The position numbers and the translations under genes were made by a program. From Paenibacillus thalictri (lineage in GTDB: Bacteria; Bacillota; Bacilli; Paenibacillales; NBRC-103111): a stretch of DNA of 64,000 bases. Numbering within the stretch: the first letter of the stretch is position 1; the number at the start of each line of letters is the position of its first letter. Under the pieces are notes generated by a model, which ran no database searches, was not told the DNA's origin, and saw only the letters and a program-made list of their open reading frames with translations. Shown here in pieces: positions 56,248 through 64,000 of the stretch. Location: contig NZ_SIRE01000005.1 of assembly GCF_004307995.1 (NCBI RefSeq), positions 407,390 to 471,389 of the forward strand, read 5' to 3'.

Positions 56248-56261
56248 GGGAAGCGCTACCA
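56248..56261 (+). promoter_or_regulatory. cre-like catabolite site before the binding-protein gene
   Basis: GGGAAGCGCTACCA shares the AA-x-CG-x-T core and final CA of the CcpA cre consensus, with three outer mismatches. It lies 50 bp ahead of the ribosome site of the lipoprotein gene. Confidence 0.35.
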
Positions 56262-56311
56262 TGAGGGTGCAGATAAGGCAATCTGCGTCATAAAAAAAGG
56301 AGGTTATCGCT

Positions 56312-57880
56312 TTGAAGAAAAAGATTGCGACAGCGGTTGCAGGCACGCTGCTTAGCTCTGCGGCGCTGATCGGCTGCAGCGCCGGACAAGGAGGACAGGC
56401 GCCGGCTGCGAGTGGGGCTTCCAAGGAGCAAACAGCGACCGCCGTACAACCCCCGGCCAAAATTACCGTCATCAAGCCGCTTTATCCAGGACACATTTAC
56501 CATCCCGATTCTGAGCTGGAGAAGCTGGTTGAGAAAGCGGCGAACGTCGAGGTGACTTACGATACGCCGCCCAGCGCCGACTACAAGACAAAGCTTAGCG
56601 TGAGGCTGGCGGGGGGAGACATCCCGGATATCATCAACACGTTTAGCCCCAATGATCCGGAGCACAACGCGCTGATCGATCAAGGCGTGTTTATGCCGCT
56701 GGACGATCTGCTCAAAAAGTTCCCCAAACTTAAAGATTCATTCAGCGACGAAACATGGAGTTACATGAAAAACCCGACCGACGGCAAAATTTACGGAATT
56801 CCGTGGATGAGGGACCGCGGCGGCTCGGGGGTCGTCATCCGCAGAGACTGGCTTGACAAGCTGGGCCTTCAGCCGCCCAAAACGTGGGACGAATTTGTCG
56901 AAGTGCTCAAGGCGTTTAAGGACAAAGACCCGGATGGCAACGGGCAAAACGATACAATTCCTTTGACCTTCAAGGACAATCAAGTATCAAACCTTTATGC
57001 CGCGCTGCCGCTGTTCGGAGTGAATCCAGGCTGGTCCCCCGCTCCAGGCGATCCGGGCAAGCTGCAGTACGGGCTGATTCAACCGGCGGCCAAGGATATG
57101 CTGAAGGCGTTCAGGGATCTTCGCCAGCAAGGGCTGCTTGATCCCGATCTGCTTGTCGGCAAGACGCTGGGCATCGATAAATTCAAGGCCGGCAAAGTTG
57201 GCGTATTGGTCACCAATGTCGGCGATTTCCGGCAATTTGCCGTAATGCCCGGCATGAAAGCGGAGATCCTGGACCCGCTTGAACGTCAAGGCAACATATG
57301 GAGTTTGACGCTTCCCGCTACGCCGATCAACCGGACGAATCAAATCTCGAGTAAATCGAAAAACCCCGAGGCGGCGCTGCGGTATTTGGAATATCAAATT
57401 ACGGGCGGCTTTGATTACATCCAATACGGCGTGGAAGGCAAGACGTACAGCGTGCAAAACGGCGTGAAGATCCCTTTTGCCGACGATAAGAAGGACCCGC
57501 AATACAATACAAACGTTGGGCTTGAGCTGCTGCAGCCGGAGTGGCTGTTCAGCGACACGGAGAAATATACCAAATTCGTGTCCAAGGAAATTGCCGAATA
57601 TATGATCAAAAAACTCGATACGTATGAAAAATACGTCATGTACGACTATTTGCGCCCCAATGTGACGATTCCGACCTTACAGGAAAAATCGAGCCAGCTC
57701 CGGCAGGTGCTGGAGGAGGGCTACACCAAAATGCTGCTCGATACCAAGGTGGACGTTGATAAGACGTTTGAAGAAATGGCGGGTAAATGGAAGTCCGGAG
57801 GGGGCGACAAAGTAACGGAGGAAGTGAACCGGCTGCAAAAGGACAAATCCGCGCCAAGCTACAAATACCGCAAGAAGTAG
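56312..57880 (+). CDS. ABC importer binding lipoprotein, LipO/YtcQ type
   Basis: 522-aa lipoprotein. TTG start after AAGGAGG; lipobox LIGC (C22). The mature domain has the DPDGNGQNDTIPL loop found in this group. It delivers substrate to the permeases at 51064-52843, although two regulatory genes lie between them. No ATPase is encoded nearby. Confidence 0.93.
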   Translation: MKKKIATAVAGTLLSSAALIGCSAGQGGQAPAASGASKEQTATAVQPPAKITVIKPLYPGHIYHPDSELEKLVEKAANVEVTYDTPPSADYKTKLSVRLAGGDIPDIINTFSPNDPEHNALIDQGVFMPLDDLLKKFPKLKDSFSDETWSYMKNPTDGKIYGIPWMRDRGGSGVVIRRDWLDKLGLQPPKTWDEFVEVLKAFKDKDPDGNGQNDTIPLTFKDNQVSNLYAALPLFGVNPGWSPAPGDPGKLQYGLIQPAAKDMLKAFRDLRQQGLLDPDLLVGKTLGIDKFKAGKVGVLVTNVGDFRQFAVMPGMKAEILDPLERQGNIWSLTLPATPINRTNQISSKSKNPEAALRYLEYQITGGFDYIQYGVEGKTYSVQNGVKIPFADDKKDPQYNTNVGLELLQPEWLFSDTEKYTKFVSKEIAEYMIKKLDTYEKYVMYDYLRPNVTIPTLQEKSSQLRQVLEEGYTKMLLDTKVDVDKTFEEMAGKWKSGGGDKVTEEVNRLQKDKSAPSYKYRKK

Positions 57881-58024
57881 TTGGTATCATGACGGCATGC
57901 CAAGCGGGATTCGGGGATATCGCCAAACCTGCCGCGGCGTGCGAATTACGCGGAGCGGTTTACGGTGCGATATCCCGAAAAAAATCATCCAGCCGGGATG
58001 TAACCGGCGAATCGGGGCGTTCGT

Positions 58025-59386
58025 ATGGAAACGATGTTGTTTTGGGACGACTGGCTGTTGTGCTCCAGCTTTAACGTGGTTAGGAAGACAGGGAAGCCTG
58101 TATGGATCAAGGAAGCTACGCTGGAGGATGGGCTGACGGAAGGAACATGGAACTTTCCATTGGTGTTCCAGGATGAAGACGACGGCTTATGGAAAGCGCT
58201 GTACGGCGGGGCGGTTGATTTCGATCCGGTACGCTTTCATAAAAACCGCTACCTGCGCAATCAAATCTTACTGTATGCCGAAAGCGCCGACGGCATCCAT
58301 TGGGTGAAAAGGGATGTAAGCGCCGCGGTGTCGTTTTCCGGCAAACGTTACGCGTCCAACCAAGTATTCGGGCTGGCCGGACATTGCGATGGCGGCCCGG
58401 TATTTTACGACACACGCGAGACAGACCCAAACCGCAGGCTGAAATATTTATTTGCAAATGACCGCAAACAGAAAATGGCGGTTTCCCGCGATGGCATTCG
58501 CTGGAGCGTCGAAGAAACCGGCCTGCCCGAGATCAAGCTGGACTCGCCGATCACCTGTTTTTATAACGAGAATTACGACTGTTATACGTTATCGCGACGT
58601 GTCCATAATGGGGACCGCCGAATTGCATTGATTGAAACAACCGATTTTCACCGGTTTACGGAGCCCGCGGTTGTGCTTCATCCGGAGCCGTCCGATCCGG
58701 CGATGGTGCAGTTTTACGGGATGCCCGTTTACAAGTATGAGCGGATGTACGTCGGCTTGCTGTGGCATTTTCATACTTATCCCGGCGAAATCGAATATCA
58801 TAAGGATTTCGGTCCGATCGACTGCTCGCTGGCGTACAGCTTTAACGGGAGAAACTTTTTCAAGGCGCTTCACGGGCCGTTTATTCCGCGCAATGAACGC
58901 GGCGAACACGGGGGAGGCTGTATTTACGTCAGCACGATGCTGGTCGATTCGGAGCACCGGATCCGGTTTTATTCGGGCGGCTCGAAGACGGAGCATTTTC
59001 AGAACCAGCACATGGCCGACGCTGGTTTGATGCTGCATACGCTGCGGCTCGACGGTTTCTTTTATCTGGAAAGCCACGCCATGAAGGGCAGCATCATGAC
59101 ACGCTGCGTCCGGTTCTCGGGGGATACGCTGAAGCTCAACGTGCGCGCTCCTTTTGGAACCGTACGCGTGCAGTTATCGGATGCGCAAGGCGCTCCCAAG
59201 GAAGGTTTCTCGTTTGCGGACAGCGTCCCTTTTACGGGCGACGCGCTGTTCCACGAGCCAAGATGGAGCTCCGGCCGCAGACCCGGGGAGCTAGGCGGGG
59301 AATATATGCATATTGAAGTGGAACTTATAAGCGCGGAGATTTACGCCATACGCGGCGATTTTGAAATCGGCATCGGCGTCAAATGA
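58025..59386 (+). CDS. Beta-propeller glycosidase-like protein (GH32/GH43 superfamily type)
   Basis: 453-aa cytoplasmic protein. The five-bladed-propeller pattern is suggested by repeated acidic/aromatic blocks: MLFWDDWLLCSSFNVVRKTG, WNFPLVFQDEDDGLWKALYG, GGPVFYDTRE, YESADGIHW-like segments and GGGCIYVSTMLVDSEHRIRF. It has no signal peptide. Which acidic residues are catalytic cannot be fixed by eye. It sits between the binding protein and a second sialidase-like protein, so it probably trims the same glycan. Confidence 0.72.
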   Translation: METMLFWDDWLLCSSFNVVRKTGKPVWIKEATLEDGLTEGTWNFPLVFQDEDDGLWKALYGGAVDFDPVRFHKNRYLRNQILLYAESADGIHWVKRDVSAAVSFSGKRYASNQVFGLAGHCDGGPVFYDTRETDPNRRLKYLFANDRKQKMAVSRDGIRWSVEETGLPEIKLDSPITCFYNENYDCYTLSRRVHNGDRRIALIETTDFHRFTEPAVVLHPEPSDPAMVQFYGMPVYKYERMYVGLLWHFHTYPGEIEYHKDFGPIDCSLAYSFNGRNFFKALHGPFIPRNERGEHGGGCIYVSTMLVDSEHRIRFYSGGSKTEHFQNQHMADAGLMLHTLRLDGFFYLESHAMKGSIMTRCVRFSGDTLKLNVRAPFGTVRVQLSDAQGAPKEGFSFADSVPFTGDALFHEPRWSSGRRPGELGGEYMHIEVELISAEIYAIRGDFEIGIGVK

Positions 59387-59413
59387 TGCCCGACAAGGAG
59401 ATGGGGGAGCGGT

Positions 59414-60664
59414 ATGAATAACGAGCCGTCCATATTATCCCGTGAAGAAGAATGGAAGCGTAGCCGCCCGGACGTGGCCGTCTACATTCCTCAGGAAGAT
59501 GAATACACCGGCGACAACGAGCATTTTCTCGTATTTCAAAGTCCGGGCGGGGATTGGCTCGCATTGTGGACGCAAAGCTCAGTTGAAGGGCACGGGGACA
59601 ACCATCTGGTCGTTGCGCGGAGCAAAGATCAATTGCAGTGGAGCGAGCCCGCCTATGTGGCCGGTTCCAGGCGCGGCGAGCGGGGAAATCAAGCAAGCTG
59701 GGGATTTCCGGTTGTTTCCCGGCAAGGCCGGATTTACGTATTTTATACGAAGGACATTGGCGTGTATGATGTCGATTCTCAGACGACCGGCACGATGGGC
59801 TGCGTATATTCCGACGATGACGGCGCGACGTGGACGCCAGGGAAAGATATTCCAATGGCGCGCAATCGGTACGATCATCCCGATCCGCGCGTGCCGCGCA
59901 GCTGGATCGCCTGGCAAAAGCCGATCCGCGACAGCCGCGGGCGCTGGATAACCGGATATACCCAGTGGAGCAGCCGCGCCGTGTATCCCGGACCGCCGGA
60001 GGGCTGGTACAGTAAAGATTCCCGCGCGCTCTTCATGCGGTTCGACAACATCGACGAAGGGCCCGACCCGGATGAGCTGCGCGTCACTTGGCTGCCGGAG
60101 GACGGAATCGGATTGGAGGTCGGCTACCCGCAAAGGCCCGAATTGTCCGTCGCCCAAGAACCCAGCTTGACGTTGCTTCCGGATGGGCGGTTGTTTTGCG
60201 TGATGCGCACCTATACCGGGTACATCTGGTACTCCGTATCGACCGACGACGGAACGACATGGCGGCATCCGGAACCGCTCCGCGACCGGGACGGCGGAGA
60301 CAAGCTGCTCCAGCCTATCGCCTCGTGCCCGGTGTACAGGTTGGCGGACGGACGTTATGTGCTGGTGTACCATAACAATGACGGACATATCGGGCCGTAT
60401 GCGCCGAAGGACGCGCTGTTTAACCGCCGGCCTGCATTTTTGGCCGCGGGGCGTTATGTGGAAGGCGCGCATCAGCCTGTCTGGTTCGGCAAGCCGCGCA
60501 TGTTTCTCGACACCGACGGGCTGGCGATTGGCCCGAAAGGGACAAATGAAATCGCGACATACCCGAGCTTGACCGAGTTTCAGGGCCGCATGACGCTGTG
60601 GTACCCGGACCGCAAATTTTTTCTGCTGGGCAAGCACATTACCGAGCAATGGCTTGAAGATTAG
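59414..60664 (+). CDS. Sialidase-like BNR protein
   Basis: 416-aa propeller protein without signal peptide. Asp-box repeats SDDDGATWTPG and STDDGTTWRHPE, an Arg-rich substrate side (AYVAGSRRGERGNQASWGFP) and late EGAHQPVWFGKPR. AAGGAGATGGGGG before the ATG, 27 bp after the preceding gene. It lacks the LamG domain of the relative at 49186. Possible exo-sialidase or related glycoside hydrolase/lyase acting on imported oligosaccharides. Confidence 0.85.
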   Translation: MNNEPSILSREEEWKRSRPDVAVYIPQEDEYTGDNEHFLVFQSPGGDWLALWTQSSVEGHGDNHLVVARSKDQLQWSEPAYVAGSRRGERGNQASWGFPVVSRQGRIYVFYTKDIGVYDVDSQTTGTMGCVYSDDDGATWTPGKDIPMARNRYDHPDPRVPRSWIAWQKPIRDSRGRWITGYTQWSSRAVYPGPPEGWYSKDSRALFMRFDNIDEGPDPDELRVTWLPEDGIGLEVGYPQRPELSVAQEPSLTLLPDGRLFCVMRTYTGYIWYSVSTDDGTTWRHPEPLRDRDGGDKLLQPIASCPVYRLADGRYVLVYHNNDGHIGPYAPKDALFNRRPAFLAAGRYVEGAHQPVWFGKPRMFLDTDGLAIGPKGTNEIATYPSLTEFQGRMTLWYPDRKFFLLGKHITEQWLED

Positions 60665-60720
60665 TTTTTATTTCAAGTCCGCCCTGTAAGCGGCAATAAA
60701 TGGTGCCGGCAAAACGCAAT

Positions 60721-60768
60721 GAGGGTGTCCCAAAAGCCGTAAAAATGGCTGAGGGGATACCCTCTTTT
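60721..60768 (+). terminator. Rho-independent terminator of the glycan cluster
   Basis: Stem GAGGGTGTCCC / GGGGATACCCTC with a second inner stem AGCC/GGCT, then TTTTC. Confidence 0.8.
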
Positions 60769-60891
60769 CATTTCGTGCAACAAAAAGGCTTTCGACACGA
60801 GCCCATGCATCTTCGGGTTGACTGAAAAGGAAAATTATTGTATTCTTATTTCGACATTCCAGTAGGTCAAAACAAGGAGGGACTTTCGATC

Positions 60892-61494
60892 ATGTCTCCC
60901 CGAACGAAGGAGCAGAACGAAGAGATTCGTGCGATCCGGATCCAGCAAATGCTGCGGGCGGCTGCGCAGGTGTATATCGATAAAGGCATAACGATGGAGA
61001 TGCGCGATGTCGCGGCCCAAGCCGCACTCGGTTACGGAACGGTTTATCATTATTACAAAAATAAATACGAATTGTTTGACGATTTGCTGTGGTGCGCTCT
61101 CGAACAGGCGAAATCGGTCACGGAAACCGCCTTGGGCGGCGGAGGACCCTGGCCTGAACGGCTGCGGAATTATATCGTGCTCATGCTGCGCCAGTGGTCG
61201 GAGGATCTAGCGGTGTTCATCCTGTACAAAATGTCGGCGGAAAATTTTCACCAGCTGCCCGGCGGCCGCTATAGGGAGCTGTCCGAGCGGTTCCACGAAG
61301 AGCTGATCTTGCCGCTGGCGGAGGTATTGCGGGAATGCGCCGGCGAGCGAAGCCCGGAAAAGGCGGCCAACATGCTGATTGGCTCGCTGGTCGGCTATGC
61401 CGGATTGCATATTCATCATCAGCATGAAGAGATGGATGGCGATGAGGCTGCGGAAACTTTGCTTGCGGGAATTTTGCCGGGAGGGAGCCGATAA
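60892..61494 (+). CDS. TetR-family transcriptional regulator
   Basis: 200-aa repressor. N-terminal helix-turn-helix in MLRAAAQVYIDKGITMEMRD followed by GYGTVYHYYKNKYELFDDLL. ATG 60892 follows ACAAGGAGGG. The stop is one base before the aminopeptidase start codon, so the two are one transcriptional unit. Effector unknown. Confidence 0.93.
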   Translation: MSPRTKEQNEEIRAIRIQQMLRAAAQVYIDKGITMEMRDVAAQAALGYGTVYHYYKNKYELFDDLLWCALEQAKSVTETALGGGGPWPERLRNYIVLMLRQWSEDLAVFILYKMSAENFHQLPGGRYRELSERFHEELILPLAEVLRECAGERSPEKAANMLIGSLVGYAGLHIHHQHEEMDGDEAAETLLAGILPGGSR

Positions 61495-61495
61495 T

Positions 61496-62245
61496 ATGGT
61501 GACTTTGAAATCGGCGGCGGAAATCGAAGAGATGAAAATAGCCGGGCAATTCGTCGCGGCATGCCACAAAAGAGTGGCAGAAATGATTTGTCCGGGCATG
61601 ACGACGCAGGAGATTAACGACGAAGTAGAGCGGCTCATCGCGAAAGCCGGGGGGAGGGCTCCCACTTTGGGCTACAATGGCTACCGGTATGCAACGTGCG
61701 CTTCCGTGAACGATGTGATCGCGCACGGGTTCCCGAACAACAAGCCGCTGCGGCAGGGAGACATCGTCACCATCGATATCGTTGCGGAGTTGAACGGTTG
61801 GGTCGGCGATTCCGCATGGAGCTATGCGGTCGGCTCCGTCTCGGAGGAAGCCGAGAAGTTGATGCGGGTCGCGAAAGAGTGCATGTACGTCGGTATCGAA
61901 CGGGCAACCGTCGGCAGCCGGATCGGCGATGTTGTCCATGCGCTTCAACAACATGCGGAGCAAAACGGTTTTGGCGTCGTGCGCGATTTGCTTGCCCATG
62001 GAGTGGGTAGAAGCATGCATGAGGAGCCTAGTTTTCCGCACTTCGGGTCGCCGGGTAAAGGATTCCGCCTTAAGGAAGGCATGGTTTTTACCATTGAGCC
62101 GATGTTGAACGCGGGAACGTATCGCATGACGATCGATGACGACGGCTGGACCGCGCGAACCGCTGACGGGAAGTTATCCGCTCAGTATGAACATACAATT
62201 GCCATTACGAAAGCGGGGCCTGTCATTTTGACTGCACAGGAATAG
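61496..62245 (+). CDS. map: Methionine aminopeptidase, type I
   Basis: 249-aa metalloprotease removing N-terminal Met. The five metal ligands are visible: two Asp (DIVTIDIVAELNGWVGDSAW), His (HGVGRSMHEEP), Glu (FTIEPML) and Glu (QYEHTIAI). GGGAGGGAG before the ATG. The essential map of Firmicutes usually lies with secY-adk in the ribosomal-protein region, so this copy under a TetR regulator is probably an additional one. Confidence 0.93.
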   Translation: MVTLKSAAEIEEMKIAGQFVAACHKRVAEMICPGMTTQEINDEVERLIAKAGGRAPTLGYNGYRYATCASVNDVIAHGFPNNKPLRQGDIVTIDIVAELNGWVGDSAWSYAVGSVSEEAEKLMRVAKECMYVGIERATVGSRIGDVVHALQQHAEQNGFGVVRDLLAHGVGRSMHEEPSFPHFGSPGKGFRLKEGMVFTIEPMLNAGTYRMTIDDDGWTARTADGKLSAQYEHTIAITKAGPVILTAQE

Positions 62246-62278
62246 CTTCGCATCGTTTCCACGCAATTTTTATATAGA

Positions 62279-62306
62279 AAAGGCCGGCGATGTTAGCCGG
62301 CTTTTT
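62279..62306 (+). terminator. Rho-independent terminator
   Basis: GCCGGC / GCCGGC stem with T5, after the aminopeptidase gene. Confidence 0.8.
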
Positions 62307-62329
62307 ACTGAACAAACGCCTACCCCTTG

Positions 62330-62656
62330 TTAACTCCTAGGTGCCCATAACATGACGGATACACCTACTATGCAAATGGCGGCACCTATCCAATCGTACA
62401 TATCGGGTGTTTTTTTATCGATAAGCCAGCCCCACAGCACCGCGAGGATTACAAATACACCGCCATATGCGGCGTATACGCGCCCGAACGCTGGGAAGCT
62501 TTGGAGCGTCGGAATGATGCCGTACAAAATCAGGATGATGCTGCCGACAATCCCATACCAAAGAGGCTTCGATTCCCGCAGCCAAAGCCACACCAAATAT
62601 CCCCCGCCAATTTCAGCAAGACCCGCTAGCACAAAAATAATAATAGCCAGCAGCAT
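62330..62656 (-). CDS. YnfA-family (UPF0060) membrane protein
   Basis: 108-aa protein with four transmembrane helices, of the small-multidrug-resistance-like YnfA family. Family segments: [39 protein letters not shown] and [25 protein letters not shown] before the ATG. It sits beside a decayed MerR-type gene in the same orientation, the arrangement of a small metal or drug resistance unit. Confidence 0.93.
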   Translation of the reverse strand: MLLAIIIFVLAGLAEIGGGYLVWLWLRESKPLWYGIVGSIILILYGIIPTLQSFPAFGRVYAAYGGVFVILAVLWGWLIDKKTPDMYDWIGAAICIVGVSVMLWAPRS

Positions 62657-62668
62657 AAAAACTCTCTC

Positions 62669-62875
62669 CTAATACGAAACGTTATTTTCTATCTTCTCCA
62701 GGCATTCCGACCACGTCATGCATTTGCAGCTTAATCCGCTATCTAGTATCTGTATCATCGAATTCAACTGCTTCTTTCGTTCCTCAAGTTGGGACCGCTT
62801 CTGTTTGGCCATCTGTTCCCAACGTTCCGAAAGCGAGCCACCCGTTTCAAAGCCTTCCAGCAAAACAATGATCAT
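62669..62875 (-). pseudogene. MerR-family regulator remnant (C-terminal part only)
   Basis: About 68 codons resembling the C-terminal dimerisation and Cys-bearing effector end of a MerR-type regulator (FETGGSLSERWEQMAKQKRS, then LDSGLSCKCMTWSECLEKI). The N-terminal helix-turn-helix domain is missing: sequence upstream in all minus frames to 62980 shows no MerR start. Confidence 0.6.
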
Positions 62876-62907
62876 GAAAAGTATACTTAACTTGGAAGGT
62901 GATGTAA

Positions 62908-62979
62908 ATGAAAAACGCGCTGGCCGGTCTTGGGTTATTAGGAGCATGTGCCTTATGCTGCGCCTTTGGGGAGAGCTAG
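62908..62979 (+). CDS. Short hydrophobic peptide, probable remnant
   Basis: 23 codons (MKNALAGLGLLGACALCCAF, then GES) with a GGAAGGTGAT ribosome site. It looks like the first helix of a small Cys-bearing membrane protein cut short by a stop codon. The next coding piece begins 3 bp further in another frame. Confidence 0.35.
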   Translation: MKNALAGLGLLGACALCCAFGES

Positions 62980-62981
62980 AA

Positions 62982-63227
62982 ATGAGAAGACTTGGCATCA
63001 CAGAGCTTGAAAACGGGTACCAATATGCTTTCCCGGGAGACACGGAAACACTGCGGCTTATCAATGAATGGGTAAGCATGGAGCGGACATGCCCTCCTTT
63101 CCTAACGTTTACGGTCATTGCAGGCAATGTAGATGAGCCGCTTCTACTGAAGCTGACAGGACATGAAGAAGCAAAAGCTTTCTTGCGATCCGACATTCAA
63201 TCAAATATAAACATCATCATCGGATAA
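62982..63227 (+). CDS. Small hypothetical protein, possibly truncated
   Basis: 81-aa soluble peptide starting MRRLGITELENGYQYAF. It contains ERTCPPFLTF, like the ER-C-CPF motif of small proteins in mercury-type resistance loci as I recall them, and ends PLLLKLTGHEEAKAFL. No ribosome site precedes it except that of the short peptide at 62908. It may be the downstream part of one gene broken by an internal deletion. Confidence 0.4.
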   Translation: MRRLGITELENGYQYAFPGDTETLRLINEWVSMERTCPPFLTFTVIAGNVDEPLLLKLTGHEEAKAFLRSDIQSNINIIIG

Positions 63228-63264
63228 TCACAGGAAAAACAATGAAACCAACCGCATACAAAAG

Positions 63265-63300
63265 AAAAAGCCAACCGCATCACGAGCAGGTTGGCTTTTT
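63265..63300. terminator. Bidirectional hairpin terminator
   Basis: AAAAAGCCAACC / GGTTGGCTTTTT, 12-bp perfect arms with T-runs on both strands. Confidence 0.8.
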
Positions 63301-63422
63301 GGAAATAAAAAAACGTTTTACAGCGAAAATAAACAAATGCTGCTTGACCAGAAATGTGCTTGTTACCCTTTAAAAGGGCTTCCAACCTCGGATGCCACCA
63401 TTACAAGCGTTAAGGTGAACCG

Positions 63423-63450
63423 TACCATAAGTGACGCAAATTTTATGGTA
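63423..63450. promoter_or_regulatory. Inverted repeat upstream of the helicase gene
   Basis: TACCATAA and TTATGGTA separated by 12 bp, in the otherwise empty 63301-63608 interval. Possible operator; no matching promoter boxes identified. Confidence 0.3.
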
Positions 63451-63608
63451 AACAGGGGAGCCCAAGACGAGGTGCCGCTCTTAAGAGTTCCGTCTATACA
63501 TTATAAGTAGAAATTGCCGTTAAGAGAATGCAGTGTCCATCTCATATCTGGTGTATAATGCAAGAAGTGAAACTTCCGCATCGATGGCAGCATGACAAAG
63601 GAGATTTT

Positions 63609-64000
63609 ATGACATTTGAACAATTGAAATTGATTCCCCCCATTCTTAAAGCGCTGGCCAAGGAAAATTATAGACAGCCCACTCCTATACAGGAGCAGGC
63701 AATTCCGCCAGTGCTGGCGGGCCGAGATTTGTTCGGCTGCGCTCAGACGGGGACCGGCAAGACCGCGGCGTTCTTGCTACCCATTTCCAACTGCTGAGCG
63801 AGCAGCAGGCACGACCGAGCGGCAAACGTGTCATTCGTTCGCTGATCCTGACGCCTACGCGTGAGCTGGCGATTCAGATATCCGACAACTTTAAATCTTA
63901 CGCACGTTTTTCGAATCTGCGAAGTGCCGTGATTGTAGGCGGCGTCTCGCAAAAAGCTCAGGAGCTGGAACTCGAGCAAGGCATGGACATTCTGATAGCG
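63609..64000 (+). pseudogene. DEAD-box RNA helicase, frameshifted and running off window
   Basis: ATG at 63609 after AAAGGAG. Q motif [20 protein letters not shown] and Walker A AQTGTGKT are in frame 1, which stops at 63797 after FLLPISNC. The family sequence resumes in another frame: QLLSEQ, then SLILTPTRELAIQISDNF (motif Ia) and VGGVSQ. A single missing base at about 63784-63786 (FLLPI-LQLL expected) explains it. It could be a real mutation or a sequencing error; the rest of the gene is outside the window. Confidence 0.8.

Noticed and set aside
59579..60649. 356-codon minus-strand open frame over the BNR protein
   Set aside because: GC-rich shadow; the plus-strand product has Asp-box repeats and a good ribosome site.
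62718..63227. 169-codon plus-strand open frame read as one protein
   Set aside because: Its first 88 codons are antisense to the MerR-like remnant; only the part from 62982 resembles a real protein.

Overview
The window looks like a chromosomal segment of a Paenibacillus-type Firmicute. The reasons are the strong AGGAGG-type ribosome binding sites, three YesM/YesN-style sensor/regulator sets tied to sugar ABC importers without their own ATPase, an XerS-like recombinase, GTG and TTG starts, and moderate GC. This assignment is inferred from gene families, not from a marker gene. No rRNA, tRNA or CRISPR array was seen.

Layout. (A) 1-900: 5' part of an XerS-like tyrosine recombinase on the minus strand. 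(B) 1.2-7.9 kb: sensor kinase, AraC-type response regulator, lipoprotein binding protein and two sugar permeases. (C) 8.0-8.2 kb: a 172-bp palindromic MITE-like insertion with a perfect 8-bp target duplication. (D) 8.2-14.9 kb: APS kinase, a Thr-type sulfatase-fold hydrolase, a Cys-type sulfatase and an SsuCBA-type importer. (E) 15.1-24 kb: a NarL-type two-component pair, an FGGY sugar kinase, an AraC regulator, a YghZ-like aldo-keto reductase and a GH38 alpha-mannosidase. (F) 24.3-29.8 kb: a DGPF/ECF42-type sigma pair, an MFS exporter, a PLD-family protein and a complete tyrosine recombinase. (G) 30-34.2 kb: a YqhC-like AraC regulator divergent from three tandem aldo-keto reductases. (H) 34.4-42 kb: a membrane AraC regulator, two permeases, a binding protein and a third sulfatase. 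(I) 42.2-46 kb: a cobalamin riboswitch and terminator ahead of nrdI-nrdE-nrdF. (J) 46.1-49 kb: LysR, split chromate transporter, Cys-rich hypothetical. (K) 49.2-60.7 kb: sialidase-like BNR proteins, a beta-propeller hydrolase-like protein, permeases, a second YesN/YesM pair and a binding protein. (L) 60.9-64 kb: TetR, methionine aminopeptidase, YnfA, decayed MerR-type remnants and a frameshifted DEAD-box helicase.

Functionally, regions B, D, E, H and K look like a large sulfated-glycan scavenging region. Extracellular lipoproteins and permeases would import oligosaccharides. Sulfatases, alpha-mannosidase and sialidase-like enzymes, none with a visible signal peptide, would process them in the cytoplasm. 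APS kinase and the Ssu-type importer tie this to sulfur metabolism.

The most unusual signal is a set of four 28-bp palindromes with 11-6-11 geometry (inner CATAA-N6-TTATG), the same layout as XerC/XerD dif sites. They lie at 931, 10452, 24071 and 29913. The first is 34 bp upstream of recombinase 1 and the last is just downstream of recombinase 2. Sites 1 and 2 also share about 110 bp of ungapped flanking similarity that includes a TATAAT box centred about 32 bp from the palindrome, so an activator-operator explanation competes with the recombination-site explanation.
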